A DNA stretch of 64,000 nt from Acanthosepion esculentum (Eukaryota; Mollusca; Cephalopoda; Sepiida; Sepiidae): contig OZ038492.1 of assembly GCA_964036315.1 (NCBI GenBank), positions 40,565,853 through 40,629,852 of the forward strand, read 5' to 3'. Positions 21,930 to 34,322 of this stretch are shown here, in pieces. The notes under the pieces were generated by a model that saw only the letters and a list, made by a program, of their open reading frames with translations, was not told the DNA's origin and did not search any database. Position 1 is the stretch's first letter, and each line of letters opens with the position of its first letter. A program made the translations under genes and the position numbers.

Positions 21930-22115
21930 AACCTTTCTTTCAAGCATCTTTCATTGAAAACGGACGACAAGCTAGACATAATTAATTTTTTATTGAGTTT
22001 TTCCAGTATTCTAACATTTTTCCGTTTTTCAGGGGTTAAAGAATATAGGAATTGTTCATAGTTATAATTGTTCCGAGACCTTTCGGCTAGTTCTGTAGCC
22101 ATTATCAAGGATGTT
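21930..22115 (-). mobile_element. PLE leader/terminal segment
   Basis: On the minus strand CCTTGATAATGGCTACAGAAC is followed by TAGCCGAAAGG, then a frame reading NYEQFLYSLTPEKRKNVRIL, EKLNKKLIMSSLSSVFNERC. The segment matches 4870-5180 and 22437-22620. After the FNERCLKE codons the frame runs into a short CA/TG microsatellite. Confidence 0.7.
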
Positions 22116-22279
22116 GTTTTTAGATGGTGATTTTTTTCTGTGTTGTATTCTACATAGTAGTTTTGCTGAGTGGAGTACACGCGGCGGGGGTTGTATACTT
22201 TTTGGCGGTCACGTTCTATGTGCGGCCGGTTGACATGGCATCGCTTCTATTTTTAGAACACGTCGCCTCCATTAAACTA

Positions 22280-22365
22280 AAACTGAAAAATGTTAGAATG
22301 CTGGAAAAAACTCATTAAAAGATTAATTGAATCTTCCTTGTCGGCCGTTTTCAATGAAAGATGCT

Positions 22366-22430
<65 letters not shown>
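22280..22430 (+). mobile_element. Inverted copy of the PLE leader segment ending in (TA)n
   Basis: The plus strand reads a KNVRMLEKTH-type line, then SSLSAVFNERCL, and ends at TGCTTGATATATA. It mirrors 21930-22020, so the two segments form a head-to-head inverted pair with about 260 bp between them. (TA)n occupies about 22369-22430. Confidence 0.7.
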
Positions 22431-22432
<2 letters not shown>

Positions 22433-22436
22433 GTAT

Positions 22437-22995
22437 TTAGGAAGCAATCCTTTATTTATACATGTTTCATTACTGACGACAAAGTACTGCGATTAAGCTT
22501 TTTATTTTTTCTTGTGTTCGAACAAGTGTTTTCTTTTTGGACACGGAGTGTAGAAACTGTCCAAATATTCTATAATTCCGAACGCTTTCGGCTATACTTT
22601 TAGCCATTATCAAAGATGATTTAATTTATTTATTTACTTGCTTATTTATTTCGATTTAATTGGCTGTGTGCGTTGTGTGTATGTTTTTGTGTTATGGAGA
22701 TGTTTTATTTTCCATAAAAACAGCACATTGTGGCCGTGTTCGTAGTTAATATTAAGTATTGGCTTTTCCTTTTTTATTATTAAGGCTTGCATTATTTTTA
22801 ATCTTTTTGTTACATATTTGTATTTTCTACTAGTATGTTTCGGTTAGGGTCTGATAAGTTTGTGTGTGTGTTTAAATGGATTCTAACAGAGCTGTGATCA
22901 GATAGATAAGGCATGTAATAGTGTGACCGATGTAATTATTTATGAATTCGGTTTGATCAGAAACAAGGTTATTAAGGGGCATTTGAACACAGATT
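22437..22995 (-). mobile_element. PLE 3' fragment, second copy of the 5245-type element
   Basis: It aligns by eye over most of its length with 5020-5570: AAGTACTGCGATTAAGC, the CGAAAGCG...GGCTATA box, the ATTATTAAGGCTTGCATTATT block (C-terminal MEALIIKKK codons) and GTGACCGATGTAATTATTTATG (the NNYIG...T codons). It ends at AAGGGGCATTTGAAC and passes into ACACAGATTCTGCACACTCTG, where similarity stops. Indels break the frame. Confidence 0.75.
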
Positions 22996-24560
22996 CTGCA
23001 CACTCTGTGTCCATAATTTCTACACAATCTGTGTTCAAAAAAGAAATCACTTGTTCGAACTAAAAAAAAAACATAAAAACTTAATCGTAGTATCTTAATC
23101 GTATTTATGAAATCTTTCTCTTAAAATACTTTTTTTTAGGAAAATAGATTTCTCGTGTCGCTCTTTTTGTCGCTTTTGATGGCGTTTCCATCCGAAACTT
23201 TTATTTGAAGTGGTGTGAAATGTTAACAGCTTGATTATCATACTATCTATTTTACTTGTTGCTGCTGTGGGTAGTCCTCAGGTGAGGTGGTTTCTGTTAT
23301 TTTGTACAGTTATTTGTTTGTAATACTGTAGCGCCAGTCCACAATGTTCAAAGAAGGGAGATATTTGCCAAGATCTTTACTCAAATACATTTTTCATATT
23401 TTCTTAATGGGTTTGGCGTCATGCATGTTTTCCATTTGAAAGTCTTGATCTGACAAAGCTATTTAAGAACATGATCCGAACATGAACCCTCCATACTCCA
23501 ATATCTAAGTAAACAAAAACGAAGAAAAAAATCTCAGAAATGATGAGTACACTTTCAATGAGCATATTTATCTTAGAAAAACGGCTTATTTTCCTTTTAG
23601 GGGTCGGGGGCCTTTCTTCTTGTTGAAAAACCACAACATTAAAATGACAAGTACGCACTACATGTGTCTAAAGAAAAAAACTTTACTTTAATAGGAGTAG
23701 ATAGGTTCGCCTATTGTCCGGTTCAGTCACCTTTGTTTTCAATAGGAGTAGAGGTTTATCCATTGTTTCCTGTTTGGGAGTGGGTTTCCGGATCCTTCTA
23801 AAGTCTTCTCATTCTCTTCCACTCCCAGTAACTCCTTACGTCTTAGTGGCATTATCCCCTTGCTTAGGGTGTAATGTTTTAAAAAATCTTACAATCATAA
23901 TCATTTTATTCATGAATAGAGCATGTCAAAAGTTTAATAATAATAATACTTGCAGTGCCTATGCGACTTCTTGGAGTCATGTGTGAGAGTTGGATGTAGG
24001 CCGTGCACCAATATAGTTCAGCATCCCAATTCACTTGAGTAAAGTAGGGTTGACCTCTTCACTTCAAAGGTTGCTGACGTTACACCCTTAATAAGTATAT
24101 AATTTTGTTTTTGTTTTTTTAAATTAATATAATTTTCTTGCAACTGGCTTCATGAAACGTATACCGAGACCCAAGAAGATAGCTAAAATTATTTCTACAA
24201 AATTAAAAAAATAAACGATTTCCTTTTGAAATTTGTTTAATTTTTTTTTTTTTTTCAGTAAAATTGTATAATTACCTGATTGTTCTGACTTTAAGAATTA
24301 ATGTTTTTTAGTTATCAAATGAAAAAAAAACGTATTGTATATTGTTAATAGGGCAACTTTTGGGATTTGAAGTTTTGGTTCATTTGAATCCAACTTTCAA
24401 AAAATTGTCAAAATATTAGAAAACTCTGTGTTCAATTTGACCAGTATCTCCAGATTTGAAGAAAACAAATTCCATAAAATGAATCTATTCTGTCAAAATT
24501 TGCTTTATGCTTCTTGCTTTGTGATCAAATAGAAGGCACCTTTAGACAATCTTTCCTTGC
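22996..24560. other. Gene-free stretch with a family X piece
   Basis: From about 23325 to 23480 it shares GTAGCGCCAGTCCACAA (reversed near 36945) and GATCTGACAAAGCTATTTAAG (reversed near 10070) with the unclassified family X. Two AATAGGAGTAGA(T/G)(A/G)GTT(C/T) direct repeats lie at about 23690 and 23741. No gene is recognised. Confidence 0.45.
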
Positions 24561-24564
24561 TATA

Positions 24565-25445
24565 CGAGATGCGTTCAAAAAGCATCCAACTTTATTTTTC
24601 CCGACAAAACTAATGTCGCGAGGGCAAAATCCTTTGGATGTGAGATGATGCTCCACCTTTCTGCGAATGCATCAAAATTTTCGCGCCAGTAGGCCATCTC
24701 AGTTGCAGGCTGTTATGCCTAGAGTATAAACATGTAGTGCACACTCGTCGGATTTTTGTTTTCCCGCAAAATGATCGCATGCATCTTGCGGAGATATTGC
24801 ATCAAGTTTTGCTATAAGCTTGATGATACTCAAGCTCAAACCATCCAGAAGATTCACCAGACCTTCAGCGATTATGCCATGAACAAAACTGAGATCAAGG
24901 AGTGGCAAAACTGCTTCAAACATTGCCACTCCCCAGTGGGGAGCAAGGCACACTGAGTACAACAGGCTGACAAATGAGCCGATTGAGAAGGTCCGATGAA
25001 TAGTCATGAAAGATCATCGTGTCACAATCCAGGAAATTGCTCACGTAATGGGAATAAGCGCAGGAACGATGCATTCAAATTTAACGACAGATTTGTGCAT
25101 GTGGAGAGTATCTGTGAAATTCGTTCTGAATAATCCCATCTTTCATTGTCATTTGTTCGACAGGCTCCCTACTCTCCCTACTTTGCACTGTACGACTTCT
25201 GACTCTATCCCAATCTTAGAAAACGACGATTTGAGTCGCGAGAGGAAATTATGAGAAAAGCAACTGCAGACTTTCATAGCATTCCAGAGGTGTTGCAGAG
25301 GTGTTACTAGTGATGTTAGAACCGGTGGGAGAAGTATGTTGACTCCCAACGGGAGTATTTTGAAGATGATTTAAATAAAATTTATGAAATCTACAAAATT
25401 TAACTTTTTTGTGTCCAGAGATCGGATACTTTTAAGTGCAACTCA
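24565..25445 (+). pseudogene. Mariner transposon, internally deleted
   Basis: TA dinucleotides at 24563 and 25446 flank degraded inverted ends (CGAGATGCGTTCAAAAAGCATCC and the complement of GGATACTTTTAAGTGCAACTCA). Plus-strand frames give the N-terminal Mos1-type helix-turn-helix region (YCIKFCYKLDDTQAQTIQKI, EIKEWQNCFK), then VTIQEIAHVMGISAGTMHSNL and LCMWRVSVKFV. The sequence next jumps to the last part, SPYFALYDF and a frame ending SQREYFEDDLNK. Most of the central DDE/D catalytic domain is missing. At 881 bp it is well short of the usual 1.3 kb. Several stops occur. Confidence 0.85.
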
Positions 25446-25447
25446 TA

Positions 25448-26511
25448 AATGTCCTTATCGTAATTGGCAATGTTTTTTCTTTAAGTCTATTGAGATTTCT
25501 CTATAATTTATTTTTATATCACATTATTCAAATTACTCATTATTAGAAAAGGAAATTTGTAATCTGTTATAAAAGAAGAGCTGATTTTTCTGTCCGTCAA
25601 ACGTTGACGGCATGCGATTTTGTAGATGTGTGTATGTAATGTAATATATATGCGTATATGTCTACGTTGAGCCTGAGTGACTTACATGTACTTACCTAAT
25701 TTAATCTATATACAAGGACACACATAATTTGACTGAGTTTGGAATATGACATTGTAAAAATGCAGTCCGTTGCCACTCAGACTGGACGACCCCTAACCTG
25801 AGGTGAGCAATAAAAAAAAAGACAAACAATATTTTAACACGTAGAACAATCAAATAATTATAAGATTTTATTGAACTTTTGGAAAATTGGAAACAAGAAA
25901 AACTTACTTTTTTAAAACTCAGATTAATCCACTTAAAAATTTCAGATAATTCTAAAAGTTTACTGAAAATTTTGGAAACTAGTTAGCAATAAAATTATTT
26001 AATTTATTTTTTCTTTTAATTTTACGGAAATATTTTCAGGCTTCATTGAATTAAAATATAAAAGCACACATGCAAGAATACAAAAACAATTTGAATGGAA
26101 TATAAGTGGGCATATGTATCACAACAGCATTTTTGTCTATCTGGCAAACAACACCTGGGTGACAGGAAAAGAGAAAAAAAGTCAAAATGCGAGGTCTTTT
26201 TAAGTCGTTTTCATTAATCTTGAATTTAAACTGTGTATATTTTCAAATAAATGTATTTTAAATTGACAAACAATTTAGATATGAAATTTAATAATCTTGC
26301 CGTAAGAAAACTTGATTGAGTCTTAAATGTTTTTAAAATGAATAGCCTTTTAAAAGGCAGTCTTTTAAAAATAATATATATAAGTTGATAGAAAATGATT
26401 CTCATTTGCTTGGCAGTTTTAAGTGACGTCACCAAACTTCAGTTCTTAGCCCTGTGCTCTAACGAAGAGATATACCCAGCTGTACATTAAGTGATTTAAT
26501 TTTTTTCTTTT

Positions 26512-26557
<46 letters not shown>

Positions 26558-27138
26558 AGGTTGTGAATAAAATATTTTTCCTTAGGGCAGATAAACAGAA
26601 AAAAGGGAATTTTTAAATTAGCAAACTCGTTAAAAACGGAATAATCAAAGATGCAGTCGAATTAAATGTGGAGAATTTACATTAATTAATTATCAGTATT
26701 TTAATTTCTTTTTGCCCATTAAATTAATTCCTTTCAAATGATGGAAGATGGGGGAATTGGGCAGTAATTAATTCTGGATATTTAAATCACGAAAAGAAAA
26801 AACAAACAGGTGAGAAGCAGAATTACTTGTGACATACTGACCAATAAAAAAAAAAGAATTCAGATTTTTTTTGTTGCTATTTTCCTTCTTTATTTTCCCT
26901 TATTTTTCACTCAGTTGTTTTCTTTGTTTTTTTTCTCTCCGGAATGATTTTGAACAAACTGGGGTTCATGTTGTCATAGCAACCCGGATAAAAGCTTAAA
27001 TGCAATTTGATTGGATGATATTTGACTGTGTGCAGCAGTAATGGTAGACGAGTTGTGGACAATAGATTTTCCTATTTATTCCAGTAAGTCAAGGTCACAT
27101 GATTTAAAACTTACTATGAGAAATCTGTGACCATGTAG

Positions 27139-27143
<5 letters not shown>
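25448..27143. other. Gene-free AT-rich stretch
   Basis: (TA)n at 26516-26551 is the only clear repeat. The minus-strand frame at 26226-26435 is AT-driven and resembles nothing. No SINE or LINE match was found. Confidence 0.4.
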
Positions 27144-27212
<69 letters not shown>

Positions 27213-27214
27213 TC

Positions 27215-27249
<35 letters not shown>

Positions 27250-27303
27250 AATGTATGTTTCCAAGTGTATCTATAAGCACCTATGTGAATAAATAAATTG
27301 TGC

Positions 27304-27344
<41 letters not shown>
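27144..27344. repeat. Two (TA)n tracts
   Basis: An interrupted TA tract at 27144-27250 and a pure tract at 27303-27344 are separated by about 50 bp of unique sequence. Confidence 0.95.
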
Positions 27345-27347
<3 letters not shown>

Positions 27348-27354
27348 AATTTTT

Positions 27355-27400
27355 GTCTGTCATGTTTCGTACTTTGACTTCATCAGATGAAAGTCATGCT
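27355..27400 (-). other. Hammerhead-like CTGATGA...CGAAAC motif
   Basis: On the minus strand CTGATGAAGTCAAAGTACGA continues as AACATGACAG. The two core boxes CTGATGA and GAAA are present and spaced about 10 nt apart, but a stable stem II or III is not obvious. It lies directly beside a TA tract, as in other PLE-like ends in this window. Its origin from a PLE pseudo-LTR is inference. Confidence 0.45.
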
Positions 27401-27529
27401 TATGTTGATAACAAAAGTGATATAAACACGCAAAAAGAAAAAAAAAAAACTAGATGAAATCGATTAAACTATATATACAAAACATATATTTAAAAAGAAA
27501 GAAAAAAATTAAATTAAAACTTTTTCTCA

Positions 27530-27935
27530 GTATTCACCATGAGACCCGATTCGAAACTCACCATGACCGATTTGTCAGGAAGGTGACTTCTTGATGTTAT
27601 CGGCCTGGAGGAGGCGATTTACTGGAATGCGCCTGAAAACGATACTACGAGTTGACCCAAGCCTTGTGAGGGAAATTGGGACCGTAGATGGCTGTTCTAG
27701 CACAAAGTCACAAGAAATCGTGACCGAAGGTTTGAAAGTGTTTGCCTTGTTCCAATTGTCATGCTAGATAACACGCTCTCTCCCAGAAACTGTAACTAAG
27801 GTCTGCTCAGCAGAATTGCAGTAAAAACCATAGTTGGGCTCTGAGGGTGTTGAGCAAACACAAATGTGCCTGAGCGAGCGTCTGCAATAGGGATTGGCTA
27901 GCTACCATGGTAGACGGGTATCCATGAATGCGAAT
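27530..27935 (+). mobile_element. tRNA-like SINE, family S3 (long copy with tail)
   Basis: Landmarks: GATTCGAAACTC, GACCGATTTGTCAGGAAGG, 'gagttgacccaagccttgtgag', 'aagtcacaagaaatcgtgacc' and 'gcagtaaaaacc'. The tail AATAGGGATTGGCTAGCTACC...GTAGACGGGTATCC ends at TTATTATTATG. The tail recurs alone at 30075-30160. Confidence 0.8.
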
Positions 27936-28024
27936 GGCCAGCTATTATTATTATGTAAGGATATACATAAAGTAATGATTATGTATGCATCTATAAACAT
28001 ACACACACACATATATAAGCACAC

Positions 28025-28027
<3 letters not shown>

Positions 28028-28082
<55 letters not shown>

Positions 28083-28112
28083 TCACACACACACACATAG
28101 TAATAGCATAAC

Positions 28113-28170
<58 letters not shown>

Positions 28171-28172
28171 TT
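28028..28172. repeat. (TA)n-(CA)n compound tracts
   Basis: TA blocks at about 28028-28080 and 28117-28154 carry CA blocks on their outer sides. Confidence 0.95.
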
Positions 28173-28468
28173 AACAGACACAGTAATATGTTCTTATTGG
28201 CTAGATATATAATATCATCTTACATAGTTATTTATACAAAATTACACTTATATATGTGTGTGTGTATTTCAGTTAATATATATGTGTGTGTGTGAGTGTT
28301 TATGTGTATTTCAATTAATATATATAATTTAATATACATGTATGTGTGCGATTATATGTGTATTTCAATTAATATCCAATTTAATATACATATGTATGTT
28401 TGATATTAGTTTGCCAATGCATAAATATGTATACATTACATTCTCAGATGAAAATATGTATAAGTAAA

Positions 28469-28477
<9 letters not shown>

Positions 28478-28560
<83 letters not shown>

Positions 28561-28575
28561 TGAGAGAGAGATAGA
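28478..28575. repeat. (TA)n tract followed by (GA)n
   Basis: About 80 bp of TA ends in TTGAGAGAGAGATAGA, the same kind of junction seen repeatedly at 12125-12260. Confidence 0.95.
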
Positions 28576-29338
28576 TTGAAAGATATAAAAATCTATTGAA
28601 GGCAACTCATAAGTTTTTGTGTAGAACTTGGCAGCTGTGATGTATTCATAATAAATATATAAAACCCCATCTTGACTGCATATCAGGGAAGTTTTATCCC
28701 AAAGGCAAGCTATCCATTAATTATCTCCGTGTTTTGACTGAGACTCTGGCATTCTGCCACAAACCTGTCTCTGAAAACACAATTTTGCCGCATAAGCACC
28801 TCATTTTTGCCTGGGAATCATGAGAGATGCCAGGAGAGACAGGGTTGGGAAACTAAATTAATGATAAGATTCACTTGTCCCTCTGAGCTGGTCTTGCTGG
28901 GTAGACATGGCCTGCTCAGGTTAAATAGAAATGCTAGGTAATCGAATAAACGTTACCCGCATCTCTGACCAAGAATCATTGAGGTCTTCTTTAAGGGTTT
29001 CTCCATGATTGCAAGAGTTTTGCGGTCTGGACAATTTTCCTTTTTTTCATTTTTATTTATTTTATTTTTTAGAAAGGTGTTTCTTTTTTTTAAGTATGAG
29101 TACATCTGAAAGAGGACACTTGGCCATACTGGTTGATCAGTCCTTCCATATTCAATCATTCACACAGTCAGCTACAGTGAATGGAATTTGGCAGTGCCAA
29201 GTTGGTGTCAGCATCACCAGAAAGGTAAAATTTCTCTTGTGATCTGCTGATCATATGGTCACAATAATTTGACAGAAGAAGAAACCTTCTTCAGGTGGTT
29301 GGAATGTTGAACTTTACACTCTATTTTGCTCGTTGGGG
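28576..29338. other. Unassigned single-copy-looking stretch
   Basis: This is one of the least repeat-like parts of the window. It holds no frame that I can assign to a protein. The 77-codon plus frame at 29009-29242 includes a T-rich tract and has no recognisable motif. Confidence 0.4.
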
Positions 29339-29593
29339 TAGATTGTTCTAGTTCCACATGCCATATCTAATGGATGTCAGTTATCAGTTATCTCCTGTTA
29401 ATTCACATAACTAACATCTTTATCCATTGTGCCATGTGCCCTTAATGGATAAAGGTGTTGGTTAGATCCAGTGACAGCACCCAAGGAGTTGTGAGTTCAA
29501 TACCTGCTTAAGGCAGTGGAGAACTTAGAAGGGTGAATTAACAGGAGATAACTGACATCCATTAGACATGGCATGTGGAACTAGAACAGTCTA
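29339..29593. mobile_element. Head-to-head inverted pair of a tRNA-like repeat
   Basis: The arm at 29339-29406 (TAGATTGTTCTAGTTCCACA...) is reversed at 29533-29593. Inside, ACTAACATCTTTATCCATT (29409) is mirrored by AATGGATAAAGGTGTTGGTT (29444). The right half holds GTTCAATACC (29501), a B-box-like word. So two copies of a short SINE-like repeat, the left one internally deleted, face each other. Confidence 0.6.
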
Positions 29594-29614
29594 CTAAATA
29601 GTATATATTTTGTA

Positions 29615-29848
29615 TAAATATTATTTTTAGTGGATACCCCTATTTGAGTAGATGCTCTGTTTAAGTTAAACAGTATATTTATTTAGTTTTGTCTACCAGC
29701 CTGAATATTCGAGAAATCTTATTAAAGAAAAATGCACCCGCCAGCAGCATTCAAACCTGTTCCCCCTTTGCATAACAAACTGTTGTTAGATCTGTTGTGC
29801 TTTTAACCAACTCAGCCATGAAGGGTGTCACTGATTAAGCAAGGCTGA
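29615..29848 (-). mobile_element. tRNA-like SINE, family S4
   Basis: On the minus strand it reads TGGCTGAGTTGGTTAAAAGC, then GGTTTGAATGC (a B-box-like word), then TTTCTCGAATATTCAGGCTGG and the tail GGTATCCACTAAAAATAATA. It is the reverse-oriented relative of the copy at 20020. Confidence 0.75.
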
Positions 29849-30074
29849 ATGCTGCCTTCTCATTGTGGATTTCCAAAATTTCATAACTGTCCAGTTTTGT
29901 ATCCAACACAAGAACAAATCAATTTCTAAAGGAGTAAAGGGTTTACTCTTTATTTATTAATCCAACTGATTCTTATCGATTTAACATCTTTAAAATCTGT
30001 CGGACAAATAAATAAGTAAATAAAAAACTCCTTATATATAATCTTACAGTTTTATGCATAACTATCCTAAAAAC

Positions 30075-30157
30075 ACCGATGAGCCTGTGCAAGAATCTGC
30101 AATAGGGATTGGCTAGCCACCCTAGTAGACAGGTATCCTTGAATACATGTGGCCAGC

Positions 30158-30208
<51 letters not shown>
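30075..30208 (+). mobile_element. S3 SINE tail fragment ending in (TA)n
   Basis: AATAGGGATTGGCTAGCCACC and GTAGACAGGTATCCTTGAAT match the 3' part of the copy at 27530. Here GCCAGCTACTA passes directly into about 45 bp of TA, where that copy has TTATTATTATG. Confidence 0.8.
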
Positions 30209-30212
<4 letters not shown>

Positions 30213-31026
30213 GATATGCCACTCATCTTTAAAAGTCTAATATGATGTTTAAAGGGTGCCATAAAACCTATATATGTAATGGTAGCCAAGAACAGTGATT
30301 CTAATGAAGGGCAGTTTTGATATCACTTTTATCCCTTTAGTATGAAGCCTTAACTGAAATGTTTCATCAATTCTGTATATAAAAGGATAGCTATTTGGGT
30401 TTTGTTAAACAGATAGAATAATGGATGGAACTCTGTCAATGTTTCTCTTTGATTAAAGATACCCAAAATAGTTATAATAAAAATCAAACCAGTATATCCT
30501 GATGAAATACCACAATTTGAATATTATCTCAGCATCAAAGTCTTGCATCTTATTTTCAATCACACTCTGTTGATAGTCCATTTTGTGCAGATGTACATGT
30601 TGAAAATAAATGGTGCTTTTCTTTCTGTCATTTTCTGCCTGTCGTGTACACTTGACAACTCACTTGGGATTTTTGCAACAATACATCATATTGCATTGTA
30701 CAGAGTATCAGATTACTTTAAGTATCATTACTCAACTGTATTATATTTGATAGCATCATATATGCTATCATTTATAGAATTTTAATATCAATGATATGAA
30801 TGAACACTTGTTTTATATATATATATATATATATATACATACATGAACACAGCCTGAAAGATGAAATGCATGTGCATTTGGCTGAACCAAAAAATCAAAT
30901 AGGCACAAAAGTTAAAAGATACCAGCAATTTATTTTCTTCATCTCTCATTCTCTGATGAAACTTTAATAAAAGTGAAACATGTTAGGTTTATAAATGATG
31001 TTTCCTGTTTGTTCTTTATCCTCTCT

Positions 31027-31027
<1 letters not shown>
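30209..31027. other. Gene-free stretch with a hammerhead-like motif at 30953
   Basis: CTGATGAAACTTTAATAAAA then GTGAAACATGTT lies at 30953-30985 on the plus strand. The core boxes enclose ACUUU/AAAGU, a perfect 5-bp stem with an AAUA loop. A small TA tract lies at 30818. The remaining sequence is unassigned. Confidence 0.5.
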
Positions 31028-31097
<70 letters not shown>

Positions 31098-31217
31098 GTA
31101 CATTTATCCTCACCAGTGGCACAACAGGAGTTGATGACCATTACCAAAGTTAAATATTGATATTTATACCATACTGTAGTGCTAGTGTAACTCCATTTAT
31201 TTACTGGAGGGGGAATG

Positions 31218-31300
<83 letters not shown>

Positions 31301-31383
31301 AGTGTGTGTGTAATTTGACAGCAACTTTTCTTTTAAACATGTGTTGAATGTCAATGACAACATAGTCCTGCATATTCTCTTTT

Positions 31384-31433
<50 letters not shown>

Positions 31434-31621
31434 TATACACACATGTGTGTATACATATATATATATATATGTATGTATATACATCCATCCAAATACAAAT
31501 ATATGAATGTAATTTAAGTACAAATATACACATTTACTATGTCCTTTCAGATATAATACAAATGTACACAGAAATATCAATGACATATTTGCACATACAA
31601 ATATAACACATTTGTATTTAC

Positions 31622-31696
<75 letters not shown>
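31028..31696. repeat. Cluster of four (TA)n tracts with one PLE-leader remnant
   Basis: TA tracts lie at about 31028-31090, 31220-31280 (with (TG)n), 31386-31430 and 31624-31690. Between them, on the minus strand at about 31310-31385, the frame reads [20 protein letters not shown], matching the FNERCLKE...KY end of the PLE leader and running into (CA/TG)n then TA. Confidence 0.75.
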
Positions 31697-31699
<3 letters not shown>

Positions 31700-32029
31700 T
31701 GATATTTATTTCAGTTTCAAATATATGTATTGCTATGGGTTACAAGAAAACCAACATATTATAAAATTATTGAGAAATTTTAATAAAATGTAAATTGTAA
31801 GAATGGTGGACAAACACCACAGAAGAATCAAAAAATAAATGGAGAACATTGGCAAGATAAGATCAAGAAAAATCTGGCTTAAAAATATTACAAAAAGACA
31901 ATTGAAAAAAATAAAAACTTTAGTCAAATCATGTGTAGTCTGGCTGTTTTGTTATAAGAACTCAGCTGTTGGTAGCTCATATGTCAAAAAATGATGAAAA
32001 AGTCCACCATTTAAAGCGGCCATTGAGTT
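31697..32029. other. Gene-free stretch
   Basis: AT-rich, with no recognised gene or repeat family. Confidence 0.4.
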
Positions 32030-32365
32030 TCTTTCGTGCTCGATTGCAATCTTCATGCCTGAATACCTAGTGCTGTAAGCATGGATGTGCGGCTGGTGTA
32101 ATTGATAATGGGTTGGAACTGTTAATTTGAGAGACAAGTTCCAATTTCAGTTGGATTCATTATATTCATATATATGCAAATACCCTTGGGAAAGGTATGA
32201 AGCCATCTTGTCTTACACTGATTATGGGTTAATTTGTAAGATTTGTGTCACTAAATCATTATTATCATAAAAAAATTCATAGAATCTAAAAAATATTTCC
32301 TGGCTTTAAATTATCTGGAATGGGTTGATAAGAAGTAGAAAATGAATCAATCAAAAATTTAATTC
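32030..32365 (+). mobile_element. Composite 5S-tRNA SINE, family S2
   Basis: A degraded 5S 3' portion (CATGCCTGAATACCTAGTGC then TGTAAGC, 32054-32080) passes into a tRNA-like head (GGTGTAATTGATAATGGGTT, then AAGTTCCAATTTC). The S2 body (CCCTTGGGAAAGGTATGAAG, TGGGTTAATTTG) and tail (TTTCCTGGCTTTAAATTATC, GGGTTGATAAG) follow. Confidence 0.75.
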
Positions 32366-33480
32366 AGTGCCACCAATTCCTACCAATCAGTTTCTGCTTT
32401 AGTGTGTATCTTACCATCGCATTTGTATCTGACATTATGAAAGGCATTGCCCCAACTTTTTCTCAATATGTTAAAAGACACTCAGAATGTATTTATTTAA
32501 AGGATTCAAATATCTTGTTTTATGATTTTTGACTTATTTTATATTTTTTTTATTTTAAATTTTATAATACAACAATAAATGGCATTCTTCCTTCCGTTTT
32601 TGCTTTTCCCCTTACGTTAGATAACATAGGATACAAATGTGGTGGTAGGATATACTGATCGGGAGGACACATGCTAATGCAGTACCAATAATTCTTTTAT
32701 TTATTGTTTCGTTGTATTTTGCTTCCCATGGGTCTTATCTTTTTTTTTTTCATTACATTCCTTTTCTGTACAAGTTTCAGTTTCATCCACACTTTCTCCG
32801 TATTTACAAGAAGAAAAATTGAATATTTTTCTTTTTTATCATCCTCAATCCTCTTCACTATTTTTTTTTTTTTTACATTTTTCTCTTGAAAATGAATGCT
32901 CCCTTCTCGAATTACTTTTTATTCTATAGTGTCCTTCTTTTTCCTCTCATTATGCAAATTAAATTGGGAATTTCTAGCTGATTGCTTCCATCTTTTAATC
33001 TCTTCTCCTTCTGCTTATATCCCTATTTTTCTTTTTCGCTTTCTTCATTAATTTCTTTTCTTTCCCCTTCTCTTATTATTCTTCTACCTTTTTTTTGCTT
33101 TATCGTGAAACCTTGTGTCTTTTTTCCTTCTTTTCTCTTTCATTTGCACTTCTATTTCTTTTTGTTCCTCTTCTGTTGTTTGTGATCATCATCATCAGCA
33201 GCACTATTATTTCACCTCTCTCTCTCTTTCTCTCTGTTTTTCTCTCACTCTCTCTCTCGCACTCTCTCTCTCTCGCTCTCTCTCTCTCTCTTTCTCTCTC
33301 TCGCACTCACACTGACTCCCTAATTCAATAAAATGTTCTTACATTATTGGACTATTTATAGATTTCCATTAATATCTTTCTTTATAAGATTTTCTCCTTC
33401 CAACCAACCACCCATCCATCCACCCCCCCCCTGTTTGATTTCAACTCCTTTCTTTCATCTCTCGTTCTTTCTCTCTCTCT
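32366..33480. repeat. Pyrimidine-rich low-complexity stretch including (TC)n
   Basis: From about 32690 to 33480 the plus strand is mostly T and C. (TC)n with occasional G occupies about 33215-33305. The reading frames are compositional artefacts (SLSLSL on plus, RERERE on minus). The sequence before 32690 is unassigned. Confidence 0.75.
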
Positions 33481-33721
33481 TCCAATTTACCATACATCCT
33501 GAGTAGGAACATGTAATTACGTGACTAATATGACAGGGAGCTGGACTTGCTACCATTCTGTATGAAGCCGATATTATTTCGTTTTGATTTTCTTTTTGCA
33601 GGAACCCCTATTGTTTTGGGTTGAGATTATGATTTGAGGGGAGGGGCATAGTACTGTTTTTGTTGGGTAGTATTAGTTTATAGAGAGGTTATTGTCTTTT
33701 TTGGAAAACAAATTTGACCTG

Positions 33722-33845
33722 AGATTCTGTTATAGAAAAACAATTCATAAAAATAAAGAAATAATTAATAAATAGCTACATTTTTGCATAGTAGGTATAT
33801 ATATATAGACTTTACTAATTTACTTTTTGTACGAATGTTTCATAG

Positions 33846-33935
<90 letters not shown>

Positions 33936-33981
33936 AATATATGTATATATATATATAATATATATATATATATATGTATGT

Positions 33982-34013
<32 letters not shown>

Positions 34014-34322
34014 GTATATATATGTATATATATATATATATGTATATATATATTTATATATATACATACATACATACATACATATATATATATATATATG
34101 TATATATGATGAAAAATATGAAAAAGACAAAACAAAATCTGAATATGCAAGTTTACTGTTTTAATGTTGTTTTAGTGTCGACGTCAGACATTTCGGTCTA
34201 GTAGACCATCTTCAGGACATGGTTATTAGAAACATACTTAGGATTAGATGATATTTAAGTCAACATGAAAAGACGATTGACACAAGACTATAGATTCTGT
34301 TATAGAAAAACAATTCATAAAA

